Counted from the stretch's first letter, positions 1 to 13,917 are shown. The stretch: DNA of 64,000 nt from Phoebastria nigripes (GCA_035582835.1 JAYKAV010002297.1:833966-897965); one strand, 5' to 3'. Notes: generated by a model from the sequence alone, not told the origin. A program made the numbers and translations.

Positions 1-213
1 GCCCCCAAGATGAACCGCTCCATAATCTTCCCCGGCACCAAGGTCAGGCTGACAGCCCTGTAGTTCCCCGGGTCCTCCTTCTGGCCCTTCTTGTAGATGG
101 GCNTCACANTGGCAAGCCTCCAGTCGTCCGGGACCTCCCCCGTTAACCAGGACCGCTGATAAATGATGGAGAGTGGCTTGGCAAGCTCCTCCGCCAGCTC
201 CCTCAGCACTCTC
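1..213 (-). mobile_element. CR1 non-LTR retrotransposon fragment, reverse-transcriptase coding part, cut by the window edge
   Basis: Read on the minus strand this stretch translates without a stop (apart from codons containing N at 103 and 109). It gives a peptide with the landmarks ELAKPLSIIYQRSW, GEVPDDW, PIYKKGQKEDPGNYRAVSL and VPGKIME. These are the characteristic start of the CR1 ORF2 reverse-transcriptase domain; CR1 is the dominant LINE of birds. Similarity stops near 213, so this is a 5'-truncated copy whose remaining coding part and 3' end lie to the left of the window. The frame is intact over about 70 codons, which suggests a fairly young copy, but too little is visible to say whether it is functional. 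The assignment to CR1 is secure; the subfamily is not determined. Confidence 0.9.
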
Positions 214-3200
214 CAAAGCATTTTCCAAAGTCTTGTTTCCCTGGTGGACTCTTGCATCAGTACCTTTGAGTAACAAGAATCACAGGGAGGTGAAAAGATC
301 AATTTAGGGTCAAACAACAAATAAGTAATACATTATTACTTATTACTTCCTACAGACATAAGCTGAAAACTGCAAAGAAAGATTTGGTATCAAAATGTAT
401 ATTCATTTTTAACAGAGGAGGGCTAGCTTTGGGAAGGATGAGGCTGTATATCCTTTGTTTTCAGTGTGAGGAAAGCATCAGGTAATTGCACAAGGGCAGG
501 GATTTGTTTTTTTTCATTTTAATACAGTCTCATTCAGTGCACTTACCTGTAGTCAGGATGAGCATGAAGGAGTCACACCAGCTACCTGCAGTAGCCCAGG
601 ACCTGTAGCAACCTGGGACACAATGCCCACACACTTCAACACTGGGGGAAAAAAATCTTTTGGGGTGTTGTTAACACTTCTCTAACATCAAAAAAGCATT
701 CACTGTGTGAGTGAGGGAAGTCTCATGTAAGGGGTGAGCATTCCCACCCACTCAGTCAGGATCTCGCCAACACGATGGACATGCCCTGTGGCTCTGAGCG
801 TCCATCCAAAAATATCAGGGAGGGAGAAACATTTCAGACTGTCTTCTTACATATAAGGAAGGAAAAAAGATCACAAGCCAGTTTTGAAAATATCCTTTCC
901 TTTCCAAGTTAACTATAATCACCTTCTGTTCAAGGAGAAGACAGCTGAAATGTAATCTGTCCATTAGTAACTGCAACCTTAAAGAGCGTAGCTCGAGCAA
1001 TGAAAAAGTATCCAGGGAAGGACTGGACCATGTTGTATAAGCAGCTGGATATCTGACAGCTCATTCATTATTGCTGAAAGGTGCTAGCTGTGAGGGACAG
1101 AGTGGCTTATGGGGCTGGCTGTGTTGCCCAGACCAGCGGTTGGGGAAAGTCACCAGTGTTTCTCAGTGCTTTCATATCTTTTGTGAAGTGTACCAGTCGC
1201 AAACTACTTCCCACTGGATAAATGTCTGGGAGGCAAAATCTGCCACCAACGGCACCAAGTGATGTGTTAGCCAAGGGCAGGCATGGCCTGATGATTATTC
1301 TGTTTCTCCCCAGTAATGCTTGTTCCACCATCTTATGGCTGAGGCTCGCTGAAAAACGCATTCAGCTTGTGGAGGGAGCGCCCAGGTTGCTTCATGTGGT
1401 GATCCCTGGATGTACACGTTGCGCCAAGCAGGGTGCCACCGGACGTGCAAACGCAGCGACAATCCAGTATGCTTTCCCCTGTTTAACTGTAGGGTTTGGG
1501 GGATGACTTTGTCTTTTGTCTTGTATTTCTAACAATACCGCTTGCACCGGGGAGCTGGTATTTAGCAAGGCCCCTGAGTGCTAGAGCAATGTAATCAGTC
1601 ACACGGCACCTCCAGTTAAAGCACGCTGCCAGCTTGCTGTACATGGCACACGCCTCTGTTCATGCTGCCCACCAAATGTTTTGGCATACCTGCTTGTTAT
1701 GTGTCATATTAGATCCAGGCCCCCAGCCAAACTTTGCAGCTCAGACCCACTTCTCGCTGAACTTGACATGGGGTAAAGAATTGTTGAAAACAAGACTGGC
1801 ATTCCCCCGACTTGGCCTCCGTAAGCATTTTTAATTAACAGCTATCAACTCTTGTGTATTTGGGGCCATTAGCAACATTGACTGAACGAATCCATTGAAC
1901 CTTTAGGTAAAGCTGTCCAGATCTTTCATTTCTTAATTAACTTCTATGGTTGACCTCAGCAGGTATAATTCACTAGTGCTCAATTGAACATTTGCAATTG
2001 TAGCTTGACAGAAGTTTTGAGTTCAAAATTTTATTGTTTATTATTTTTTCTCAGGTTGCTAAATAAGAACAATTTTATTTTATGTTATGGTACAGCCCAG
2101 TTGCCTGTTGCCCTACATATTATGCAAACAAATACCTAGGGTAATATGAACCCAAACATATAAAAAAAATTAATGAGTACTGGATGGAGAAAAGGGGAAT
2201 AATTCTTTGAATTTTTCAAATGTTTTTTTTTGTCCTTACTCAGAACAAAGCAATGTTTTAAGCTTGCAAAATTTTTCATGAAAGAGATTTCATTTTTCTG
2301 TGTGTTCTTCCTGACACATCTTAGAGGTGTTTTGATTTTCATTAACTATTTAATATCAGATTCCTGAGGTGGTGGAAAAAAAGAGAAATCAAAACAGTAA
2401 TATTGGTAATTGTTTTTCAACGGGCTGTGTTAGCATTCCAACCATTCCCTTTATGCAGCAGGGTAGTAAATAAAATGATCTTTGAATGAAGAGCTGGTTT
2501 TATGAAAACCATTAATTGCTGATGCAAAAGGTGCATGGGATTTAGACTTAGCCGGGAAGGCAATAAAAATCCTTTACAATTAATTTTTAATTTTTAACTT
2601 TATACTTCCCCATTGTGAGTCTGTAACAATGCAACATCCTTAATTGTTTTTCCATGTCCTGTGTTAAGTACAATGTATTGCATTTAAAAAAAAAAAGCTT
2701 TTTCTTTTTTCAATAATACTGTTTAATTCCCCCTTCCCCCCCAGTTAATAGTCATATGCAGAGCACAGAACAGGGAAGGTCTGGTTTTGATTCAGACTGG
2801 TATAAACTGGGAGTTAATCCATGGAATCGGTTGTGTGACAATGTGAGAAAATGGTTGGGAGATCAGAGTTAAGGCTTCTGTTTCTAGGAAGACTCATTGA
2901 AGAGCACATAGCTAGCTATTTTCCTGGAGAGATGCTTCAGAGCCTTTCACATGCTTATTTTGATCATTTTTTAAAAGTACACTGAAGTGAAAAAAAAGTT
3001 GAAAAAAGATATTTCTAATTCTAGTTGTTTCAAGCGGTATCTTAAGGTTGAGTACAAAACAAACCATACATAAATAGTAGAAAACAGTCCGCATCTTGTT
3101 GCCATGACAATGCCCTACTTATAACACATTAAGCTGATTCATGTCTTTTCTCACCTCACTGTTAATAAATTATGGTGGCTGATGAGAATTAAGCCAGCTG

Positions 3201-5576
3201 GAAGAGCTAGTGAATGTAAGCAGCAAATTAATTTGCCACTTAATCGTGGTGTCCTTTAGGGGAATTACCCTCTACATAGCAAATAACATCTTACTATATG
3301 TAAAATGGTAGGAATAGGTTGAAATAGCTAATCTTTGTTTTCTTTGTAATACTGATGTATCACAGCTTATTGCTGTACCAGCAAGAGCTGGCGCAGCCCT
3401 GCTCCTGCTGTAGGCAGCAGCACCGACTTCATTTGGTGGTGGACAAGTGTTGCATAGGCTCCTCCACTCCATCAGTGAAGATTACAGGAACCAGTCTTTA
3501 AAACACCGATTCCTCAAGTTTGGGTCATGTTTGGCCAACAGCTGCTGAAGCATGTCACCTGCAATCCAGCACCTTTATGTTAAACTGATGCACCATGCCT
3601 ACATGTGCAGAGTTATAATAGGGACCATCATTACTCAGCTGATGTGTGAATAGGGTTTATGCAGGTCAAAGTGCAAGAGTTCCGGTGAAAGTGGGCATTT
3701 GTCAACAGGGATCAGAATTTAGGCTTCTTAATGTGTATTCACGGTGGAAAAGATTTTCTCCTTTTTCTGTAGGGAGAGATTCAGCAATGGTAATGGTAGA
3801 ACTGAATAAACACTGTATAGCTCCTAATAGCAGCCTTTAACAGAAACCAGCCGTACTCCATTCAAACCTTTGTCTCTATACTCACTTGAAGTCAATAAAC
3901 TCTAACAGCTGGAGCTGGAGCTCTGTTTTGGAGGACTTTCTGAGCCACAAGTACAAGGCCCTTGAAAAATAGCAAATGCTTGCTCTTGGGACCTGAAATC
4001 TGAGAAACGCTAACTGAATTCTACTTACAAATATTCTGTGATCTTCAAGTATTTGCTCAAGTGCAGGAGTTTGATTGCTTTCCCTACTTTTTTCTCTGCT
4101 GACTTTTTGCATTCTTCTTCAATGGGTTCAGTTTTCTTTCAGCTATAAATCAAATGCAAATTTTCTTTGGCCTTGCGCTTTGGTTTGAGTTAACTAAAGA
4201 AACATTACCTGAGCCGTATCACCTGAGAAAGCCAAATTAAACAGTCACTCAGAATAGCGTGGCTAAGCTAAGCCCTCCTCCTTTTGATTCCTAATTTCAT
4301 CCATTTCTTTCAATGACATGAAAAATCACTGTAGGCTGGCACCCACTCAGCTATCAAAATGCTGTTGAAGTAGACTTTCATTTTGTCAGAAAAATTTCCA
4401 ACAGGCAATGGCACATTGTTCTCAATTTAAGGATGTTTACAGACTTTCCAACAATTCTCATTTCATTGGAGATGTCTTCAGTAACAGCTTTCTGGTGAAT
4501 AATATGATGATAATGAACAAGCTCTCCACATCCAGACTTAACAGCAACTTAACAGATCCATGATATCCCTTGGTTATGAGAGCTGCAACACCCATTGTCC
4601 TTCTCATTATAGAAGGTGTACCACCTATGAACACTGGCCAGAAGTTACAGCTGCATGTTGTTTTTGTCAAATATATGTCATAAATAAATTTTTAAAATTG
4701 CCTTGGGGCTTGAAATTCTTAAGAGCAAATAGCTCCTAAAAAACTTGACATTACTCCCTTATGCTACAGACAGCAACGAGGAACTGAGTAAAGCCTTCAA
4801 TGTCATGACTCCCTTCTAGTGCTCTGGAAAATGCAACCAACTTTCCCGTATTCTCCTGAAGCCGCTCTTAGAGTTGTCTTGTGCATGGTGTTGTCACCTC
4901 AGGCAAGTTGAATTGACTGAATACAACATTCTCACTGGATATAAAATGTTTGTGATCTTCAACTTGCAACTGTAGTGAACTCACTTGTCAAATGGCTTTC
5001 TCTGAAAGCAGTCTCCAGGATTATCTGAGTTGCCTCCGTGTTTGCCTTTTGTTGGTCTCACAAATGTAGACTCATCTCCAAGTGACACTGTTTTACTCTT
5101 CCACAAGAGCAATAATTTGCAAAGATGAAGTATCAGGTTCGGTTTCTGTCTTTATTACTGACCATTTATCTTCTGCAGAGGAAGGTGAGGGGACACAGAG
5201 GGAGCAGGAATTTGCCCTGCAGGAGCCCTGGTCTGGAATCCCTCATCCTCCATACCCAGCGTCCATGTGAGAAGGCCATCACAGGCGTATTCCCCTTTTC
5301 CTGCTCCTTGTCAGTCCCTTCTGGTTCTGCAGTCTTCTTTAGCAAAGCTTAGCCAAGAGGATGCCAAAGATACCTATTCCTGGCACCCCCTCACCCCCAC
5401 TACATTAATTCAGACTAGGAGAGAGGAAAGAGAGGTACTCCAGCCCTAGCTCTTCTCAGTTAAATCATGCTTGGGGTGCATATTGGTTTTTCCCTCCACA
5501 ATGCTCAGAAACAGAATCTCCCCTGCCTTATGTGTACCTACACATACATGCAAGCTGGGACATGATTAAAAGTTAC

Positions 5577-5795
5577 TTAATCTTTTTGTTTTTCATCCAT
5601 AAATTTCTGAATATGCTCTCTAAGAAGCTTTTGGAGAAGATCCACTGGATTATGCTGGGGATCTGAAGATGCGAGTCCCCCAAAAAATTTCGTTTTCATC
5701 ATCATATAATAGGTCTGCTTTGTTTTGGGTAGGAGCGTTGGCAGTCTGCTACTGCGCAGCACAGCTGGAGAGCCGGAGCATGCAGCTGCAGTGCT
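5577..5795 (-). other. Short protein-like open frame, unrecognised, possibly chance
   Basis: On the minus strand an open frame of about 73 codons runs between a TAG near 5796-5798 and the stop at 5577-5579. Its last third reads DPQHNPVDLLQKLLREHI followed by QKFMDEKQKD, an amphipathic, helix-like, charged sequence of balanced composition. The first in-frame ATG is internal (the MMMKTKFF segment), so if real it would be an exon or a decayed remnant rather than a complete gene. I do not recognise the family. There is no poly(A) tail or flanking duplication to indicate a retrocopy. Chance is the leading explanation. Confidence 0.12.
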
Positions 5796-7055
5796 CTATA
5801 GAGCTGACGGCTCCATGGGGATAGATCCCGCCGGCATCAATAGGCTTGGCCTCTTAGTGTCTAGACACTCCTACCCATCCTTTCACAGCAGGAAAATAGC
5901 CTAAATGATTATATGGATTTAGCAATTCAAAAGCGTGTCTGTGCACCTCATCCAAAGGCTTTTGAGCTGTGAGGAAGATGCGTGCACACATTGGGAACTC
6001 TTACTTTATTCTGTATGCAATCCTAAACTCTGTTTTGTTCAATTTCTGTAATGCTCCTGTGCCCATCAGCTCCATAGCAGTGTTAACATTTCTTTCCTTT
6101 TATTCCGCACCAGCAGATTGGATCCTGGTGAAGAGGATGGACTGCTCTAAAATGCCTTTTTTCTATCTTTATTGGACAAGACTTGGGCACAGCTAAGAGA
6201 TCTTGGTTAATGGAGCAAGAAGTATCAGCAGCTTTAAGTCCACAAACCTGAAATTCCTAGACTTCTTGTAATTTCAAGGCATAATACAAAATTTTATACT
6301 AAAGATTTTTACCTAAGGTGAATTTATTGCCAATTATTCTGGTTGCCTACTCTGAATTATGGAAAAATTAACACATGTGAGTGCTGCAGGAATATTGCAT
6401 TGAGATATGCTTAAGAGTTTCTGAAAATTGCAAGAACCGATGTGAAGCTAATTTCCAGCCTCTCAAACATGGCCTTGCAGTGGGCAATTCATGAAACTAT
6501 GAATTAATCTGTATCCTACTTTTACTCTTCCCTCTCCTGTTTTGCTTTATGACACAAGTATTAATGATCCAAGGTGGCATCACACATGAAACCAAAACCC
6601 AAATCTCACAGAGAGTGAGTGCCACCTCCTCTTCCCCACTACCATCATCCACCCTGCCCTGCCAGAGCATCAGCTGCTGCACATTGGCTTAAAATCGCTC
6701 TCCTCCAGTGCAGCGAGCAGATTTATATCAGCTGACTGACCCTTTTGTGCAGCTTTGTGTGTATGAAGGTCTATGGATTTCAAGGGCTGGAGCTAAAGAA
6801 AGGTGGTAAGCTATTTCTGTGTCTTCTTTTGATTATTTTCCCTACTCAAAAATGTAAGTGAGAGGAGATTTGGTTACTTATTCTTGGGTTACTTCTAAAG
6901 CAGGTACTGGGCAGATAGAGAAAGAGGATGTGCCAGCAAATGTCTATGCAGCTTCTGCTGGAGCCTTATGGTGGGGTGGAAAAAGCAATGGCAGAGAGGG
7001 CTTTATAATGTGAATGGATTGTGTTTTAGAGCAGATATTTCCTTCTTCGTGTAAT

Positions 7056-7105
7056 GGGGGGGGGGGGGGAAAACAACCCAAAAAAAACAAACAAAAAAAA
7101 CCCCA
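7056..7105. repeat. G homopolymer followed by A/C-rich simple sequence
   Basis: Fourteen consecutive G are followed by an A-rich stretch broken by single or short C runs. This is low-complexity DNA, prone to sequencing error and length polymorphism. Confidence 0.85.
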
Positions 7106-10100
7106 CCCCATGTGTGTAAAGGATCACAGCCTCCAAAATCTGCCATTACCTTCCTGCCCTTACTAAGAATGTTGTTGGTTCGAATGAAGATATGTTCCAC
7201 TTAATGCATCTTGGATATCTGGGAATTTTTCCTACTCTCCTGCAAGCTCTTGTCCTCATGTGTCTCTTTCAGAGGGAGGCATTGGGCTGAGAGTCTTTAT
7301 AGATCAACTTGCAATCTTCTCTGTCTGTTTCAGTAAATAGTAGATGGAAANGATAAAAGGCAAAGCAAAAAATCAATGCGTTCAGCTGAATGACACTTAA
7401 CACTAGGATTCCTGACTTATCATAGAGGCTCATTCTAAAAAGCATTTTATATATAAAAGCTTTTTAAAGCTTTTTTTTTTTTTTTCCTGGGTTGTTCTAG
7501 TTCATCTTCATGATAATGATTCTCTCCTTCAGTTCCCATTTTATGTATTGCTATTTTAAATTAAAATGAAACAGTTCTGTACTTTAAGATTGCGAAATTA
7601 GATTTACAGCTGCTATATTTTGGCTTTTCCTCATTTCCTCCAATACAGCTGTGTACAGTGATATCAGCTTAGGGTCTGACTTCTCATGTAGTTTTCTTAA
7701 AGGAAATTACATTAAAAAACCCCACAAAACTGAAGTCTAAACACAGCAGCAAATTGTTCATTAGGGGCTTTGTAGGTAGGTAATCTGCAACACCCTGTGC
7801 TATTAACACAACTTAAAATTACCTCCAAGTGGTTGTGTTGTCAAATAATGCAGAAGGAAAACCAGTTTCCAGCCAACTTTTCATATGCAGAAACAGCTGA
7901 GCTCAAAATTACCAAACTGAGGTGTTTTAACTCAATACAAGCAGTGATTTTTATCTGAACGTGCCAATATTATACACTAGTGTCAGGATCTGAATGATAA
8001 TCATACTCACTCGTTTTAAAAGTATTAGTGCTTCTGTTGACTTTTTGTTTCCTGAGATACAGTATCGGGGTGTTTTGGCAGCTATTTTTCAGATATAAAC
8101 AGTCTGGTTGAAGTTGATTACTTCAGCACTTGGAACAAATGGTCTTAACATTGCCCTAATTTTGTGTATGTCTTCTGTTAGAAGAAGATGTTGCTGATGA
8201 GCAACTGATAGCGCAGCCACCATATCAACAAGTGTCTGATCTTGCTTCCCAAGAAATAAGTGGACGTCTTCTCTTCAGTGGTTAGAAGCAAACCCAAATC
8301 TCCTGCTTTCCCACACTTTGATGTCTTATTCTTTGTGTGGTGGAGAATCTCTTTCCGGTGCAATTTATGGTCTCCCTAAGAGTTTCTTAGCCTTCATTCT
8401 CATTTATTTACGGTCACGTGTCATATATGTGGCAATTACAGCCATGGCTTGCTTTGTAGAAAGTATGCTAGGGAAGTGTGTCATTTCTGACTATCTAAAT
8501 GTGGGAGGAACCATTACCAGCTGATGATCAGCTCCCTGAGGATTACAAGCCACCAGAGTTTAAGAATTTCGGATCTATGGTACTTTGCAATGTTTTTACC
8601 TGGAGACTGTATGGCAGTCTTTTTTCATCTTTAAAAATTTTTACACTAAAGGTAGTTGCATCAAGATAGAGGGTCTGGAGAATGTCAAAAGCTGTGCAGA
8701 GTGAACTATGGCTTCACTTTTTCTTAGTCTTTTCCTTTTTTTGGAGTGGTGGTGTCTTTCATCCTGCAGAGCAGGGGAAACATAACACGAGGCAGAATCC
8801 AGGGAGAAAGGCATAGCTAGAATAACTGTAACTAATACCAAGCCTGGCATTTGGCCTCCGGTGAATAACCTTGTTCCTTGAGCCTTCTAAGGAAGGTAAA
8901 CCAGCAGCAGGACTTGGGCCCAAAAGAGGGGGTGTGAAGAAGAGCAGTACAGCTGGTGACAGCACCGGGTAACCAGCAGCTTCTCGGCTCTGTTCTTTAC
9001 TGCTCATCTCGCCGGAGTTCCCAAATGGGTCAACCCCAGTGCTGGGCTTGATTTCAACAGCAGTGTTACCTAGAAACTAAGTCAGTCTCTCTCTTGCATA
9101 CTGAAAGATGAGACCTAAAGGTCTCCTTCCCTGATCTGAATCAGTGGCAGAATACTGTCATTGACTTGCTCCCGTGACAAAATCTGCACAGTGGCTGACA
9201 GCCACGCAACCAAATGCTATTTGCCTTTTTGTTGTTGTCAGCAGTGTTAACTCTTAATGAACACAAAAAAGCATATATTCTTTCAGTACGCACATACCCG
9301 TATCTTACTGCTGTGGGGTGAGACAGTATCTCCGTATATGGTACCTATTGCTATGAACAATCCTGGCTGTTTTCATTAATAAAGTCAGGATATTATCTGT
9401 CTTCTGGCAGGCGGGTTTGGCTAACAGTTGCCTGTCTGCTTAGCGTTAAGCATGAAACTTAAACAGAATTTTGAGTAATTAAAAAGGGCGCACTGGCTGC
9501 AGGTCAGCAGCAAAACCTTTACCAGGACTTTTTCTTACAGACCTAAGGTGTTTGCTGCACTTTCATCTCAGAGGTAGATTGGTAACAGTGTGATCATGGT
9601 TACTTAAAAAATACTATACCATACAATACCATACCATTATGGGTCTGGTCTGGGGAAGGAGGGACAGCCTTGGTAACTCAAGTACACTCTTCACTGCAGT
9701 ACTGCTGTGTTGCTGTTTGGAAACTCAAGACAAAACAACCTCTCACTCAGAATATACCCTCATAGATGGTACTCCACTGGTCCAACATATCTCGTGCTTT
9801 GTAAAGTTACAGAGATGTGCTCCCAGTGGTTAACACTGATTAGTAAGTATTTTCCATGCGGTACTTGACCGGCTGCTGTTGTGCCCATCTCCCCGGACTC
9901 CTGCCGCTGCACCACAATGTGTGGGCTGTGGCCATCCCCCGGTCTGAGCATTTCCACCAGTGATCAATGAAGTCTATGATAATGCTGAAGGTCTTTTGGT
10001 GTGTTGCAAGTGGGTGGTTTCGCTTAATTTGGGAATCTGCTAACAGTTATTGCAAGCGCCACTGTTTCAGGAGCCACTTCAGGCCAGCCAGAGGAGTAGC

Positions 10101-10306
10101 ACACGGGCACAGTGCGGCTGTCTTTGCAGCGCATTAGTGACAGTGCTGCTACTTGCACCCTACTGTGTACATGCTGACACTTCATACCCATGATGGGTGA
10201 AAAGCAGAAGATGCAGGAGGTGTGGTAGTTGTATTTTAGCAGTCTAGATCGGTCTTGGGATAAGAAGAAGAGTCACAGTTTGTTTTTTGACAGCAATCCG
10301 ATTTTT

Positions 10307-10574
10307 CACAGAATCATAGGATCATTTAGGTTGGAAAAGACCTTTAAGATCATCAAGTCCAACCATAAGCCTAACACTGCCAAGTCCACCACTAAACCAC
10401 GTACCTAAGTGGCACGTCTACACATCTTTTGAATACCTCCAGGGATGGTGACTCAACCACTTCCTTGGGCAGCCTGTTCCAATGCTTGATAACCCTTTCA
10501 GAGAAGAAATTTTTCCTAATATCCAATCTAAACTTCCCCTGGTGCAACTTCAGGCCATTTCCTCTCGTCCTATC
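10307..10574 (-). mobile_element. CR1 retrotransposon 3' end fragment
   Basis: The sequence begins with CACAGAATCATAGGATCATT, continues through a GGTTGGAAAAGACCTTTAAG-type block and AAGTCCAACC, and ends at CCTCTCGTCCTATC. This is the reverse complement of the conserved 3' end and 3' UTR of CR1, so the element lies in minus orientation with its 3' terminus on the left. It is 5'-truncated, the usual outcome of target-primed reverse transcription. Several substitutions from the common bird consensus pattern point to an old, inactive copy. An apparent open frame on the + strand across this element is a shadow of the repeat. Confidence 0.93.
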
Positions 10575-11391
10575 TAGTCCATTTTGTAAGGTGGGATGTG
10601 GTCATATGAATGTTTACAAATTGCTGTTTACTACATCCTATGGCACAAGGTGGGGGGAGAACGTTCTTTCCAATAACCATGTTAATTTGTATGTGTATTT
10701 TGAACATATGGTCGGCATAGTTTAACATGGCTTAATTTAGTCTACAACTGGCCTATTGCTTGTTTTTTCCTGATACTAGAAAATCTCGGCAAATTCTTTT
10801 CTTCTCTATGGCAATGCATCTTTTGCATGTCCAAAGTTATCTAGAAATCATGTCATAAATCTGAATTCAGAGAAACACAGTTTGAGATCTGTGTGATTGA
10901 AGCACTATGGCTTCTGTAGAGACACTTAGAATTTAGGGAAAAGTCTATTATGATCAATACATATTCTTCTAATTATGCAATCAGGAGCCTATGCTATGCA
11001 AAAGTTCCCTGGCTGGTTCAGTCAAAGATAGTCCCAGGCAAATGCTTTTTCTTTTTTTTACCTTGCTGCTATTAATTTTTCTGTTTATTTTTCTCCCAAC
11101 TTGGCGCCTGTTTTCCCTCTTCTGTTCCTTTTTGTGTTGGCTTGCTTCCCAGTATACCCATCTCTTATTCCTCTCCCAGTTACGAGGGGCTTTGTCCTGC
11201 AATCTTTACACTGAGGCTGTGCTTTGATTCTGCCACGTGCTCAGCAGCAGCACTGGCTTAAGGTGTCACTGCCGGGATGGCATGGGGTCTTCCTCCCCTG
11301 GGCTGTTCTTGTGCTCATGCCCTCAGCTGGCCTGAAGCACTGACCTGGCTTAAAAATTGCATGTATTGTTTTCCTGGGTTGATTCTTCCGT

Positions 11392-11454
11392 GGTTTGTTT
11401 GTTTGTTTGTTTGGGTTTTTTTGTTTGTTTGGTTGGTTTTTTTGTTTTTTTTTT
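11392..11454. repeat. (TTTG)n-like simple repeat
   Basis: A run of GTTT units (four to five in phase) passes into a degenerate T-rich stretch with interspersed G or GG. It is simple-sequence DNA with no coding potential. Confidence 0.85.
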
Positions 11455-11540
11455 CCCTCACTTGACTTGATTGTGATGGAGTCATGAACAAAGTTAAAGT
11501 ATGCAGCCCCAGAAGATGGTACTTGACTTCTTAATCTCCT

Positions 11541-11590
11541 TTTTTTTTTTNNNNNNNNNNTTTTTTTTTTTTTTTTTCTTTTTTTTTTTG
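11541..11590. repeat. Poly(T) tract containing a 10-N assembly gap
   Basis: T runs flank ten N at 11551-11560. The gap sits inside the homopolymer, so its true length is unknown and the N count is probably a placeholder. Confidence 0.95.
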
Positions 11591-13917
11591 CGCTGTACTT
11601 TAGGTCTTCTGCCTAACAACAGAATTGAAAAAAAAAAAAAGAAGTGTTACAAATTTTGCTAGGCATCCACAGCATCTTGAGAGCAGCTCAGAAATCATGA
11701 GACTGTTTTTAAGAGATTAGAGCTTTTTTTATTTTGCCTGGGTTTTTAAGAAGTTCTTTGGATACATTTGGGTCACACTTTCAAGCTTTGTTCTGCAACC
11801 ATGAGGGCTAAAAACTTATCTTTTAGAATAAACTTGGAATTTTTGGGTCATCACTTCAAACCACCAAATACTGCAAGATGCGTAATATAATTGTGAGAGA
11901 CGCCAGTTCTTCTGGTATCCTCCCAAAGTACGTTTTTACAGCAACCCCTCCCTGCATTGGAGGGTTTTGGGTTTTGATTTATTCAAGCCAATCTTTTTTT
12001 TATTTATTTTCATCTGTTGCTTTTGAACACAGCACGTATGTGCAACCTATGATGACTGTAAATTTCATGAGGAATTGGAAGTAAATATTTCCATACTTAG
12101 CAAGAACTGTTTGTTGTATCGACACTTCACCTCCTTTCCCCAGAGCTATATGATCTCTCCCAAATCCTCACCACATGCGGCTGATCCAAATGCTGTGTAA
12201 TCCTTTTGATGCAGTTTGGTTCATTTTGAATCAGCAAAGCACTTTGTGCTTTTAACCTCCATACTGCACACCACACCTGTAGGGGGGCTGCTAATCTAAT
12301 TTTGATTCACAGTGGTGGCAACAAGCAGGTCACTTACGGAGTTAATGTCAGCTGCTCCACTAATTACTGTAGGAAAGTGATCCCATCATCCCGGATGAAA
12401 ATGTCTAACTCCAGCCTACAAAGCACTTTCAGTGCACTAATTCTGTTAATGCTCCATTACTTCTTTGTTTGAGCTGTGTAGTTCATCCCCCAAAGTGAGG
12501 CAGTAAATCCCCAACCAGTTCCAGAGCTGGAAAAATGTACAGACAAAAATATTATTGACTACGTTATTAGGCATTGTTTTCTGTTGGGCTTGGTTTGTTT
12601 CTTGAAGTTTATTTAGACAGACCTTCCTTGGTAACTCTTAGCTTATAGTAGCCTTAATCCTCCACTCTGCCTTGAAGGGAGTTATATGCCCCAAAAAAAT
12701 TCATGGACGTGGATCTGATCTCTCTGTTCCTTAGATACTAAAACATAAAATGAGAATATAAAGCGACGCTATTGCAATACCTTAAAACTCATCAGGGTCT
12801 CAGAAAACATGACAGTGGCAGGCCATACCAGTACCCTCAAACACAGAAGTAGAGGAACATCTTGAAACATCTGGGTAGGTATCCTTGGGCTTGAGATCTT
12901 GCAGTCTTCTCTTCACATGAAAAGCTCCACAACCGCCTCAGCCCATGAGAAATAACATGAGCAAAACTGAGCGCTGTACAACAGTAAATGTCATGAGCAT
13001 AACAGAAACTTAATTCTATGCTGTCTTCCACCCCAGCTCCCCACTAAAGACATAGGCATGTGCAAGTNTCTTATCTTCCTAAGTTTGAAAGGCTTTAATT
13101 TTCTTCCTATTGAAGTAAGTGAGGATCCTTGCACTGGCAGCTTTAGATTTTCCTTAGGCTTCTTCCAGTCATCCTCACTGTCATTTCTCCTGAAGCCACA
13201 TACATGTCTCCTTTAAGATATAAAAATTATTTCAGAATTTATTGACAAGCAAGATGCTTTTGAAGAGTAGAAGAAAACGTGTAGTGTTGGGAGTTGCTGG
13301 CTGGCTTGGTTTGGAAAGGAGCTGTGTGCTCTAAAGGAGATATGTTCACAGTGACAGATTAATAGAAATGCTGAGGTGTCTGAGCTTCCTCTAGGCATTC
13401 CCTGTTCACTTCTCAGCTGAACTGCAAAGACTTGAAAATCTTCATAAAAGTTATAAGTGAAAGGCAATATGGAATCTGTTGAGCAGTTACCTTCTCAGCT
13501 ATAGCACCAGCAGTGCTGATGCTATCAGGCAGCTGAAGCTCGTTGTAGCTAGTGGAACAGGAAGGGCTGGATGATGGTGGTTCTTGCAGGAGCATCCAGT
13601 GACTGCTACCCCTGCTTTCCCACGAGCGCTGTATTGCTGGGCACTACTCGCCTGATACTCCCTCTGTGCCCCATCCCTGAGATCTCTGTTAGCTGAAATT
13701 CCCTTGTACCGAGTCTTATGGAGTTAATGCCTAAATGTTCACTCCAGGCTGCTTTTATCTTTCTGTTCCTTTTGCTTTAAATACATGAACTCTGTAAGAG
13801 TGTAATAAATCATGATATCATGACTTAAACATGTTACATATCCTACAGCGAGCAGAACCTATTTCTTTAGAGCACACTTATTCCACACATATATAGCAAT
13901 GTTTCTTCAGCCTTTTT

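Larger units (their letters stand above)
214..10306. other. Gene-free upstream region, block 1
   Basis: I see no supported gene here. The sequence is AT-rich, with short T and A runs, a 14-base G run at 7056-7069 followed by an A/C-rich stretch, and a T run near 7471-7485. AT-rich segments with many TAAT-type cores, for example around 2400-2680, resemble conserved non-coding DNA, but that is only an impression. Open frames in both directions are short, and none shows a recognised domain. The least random-looking one, on the minus strand at 5577-5795, is listed separately. Confidence 0.6.

Noticed and set aside
7160..7200. GGTTCGAAT resembling a tRNA T-arm box
   Set aside because: No A box, acceptor stem or cloverleaf can be formed around it.
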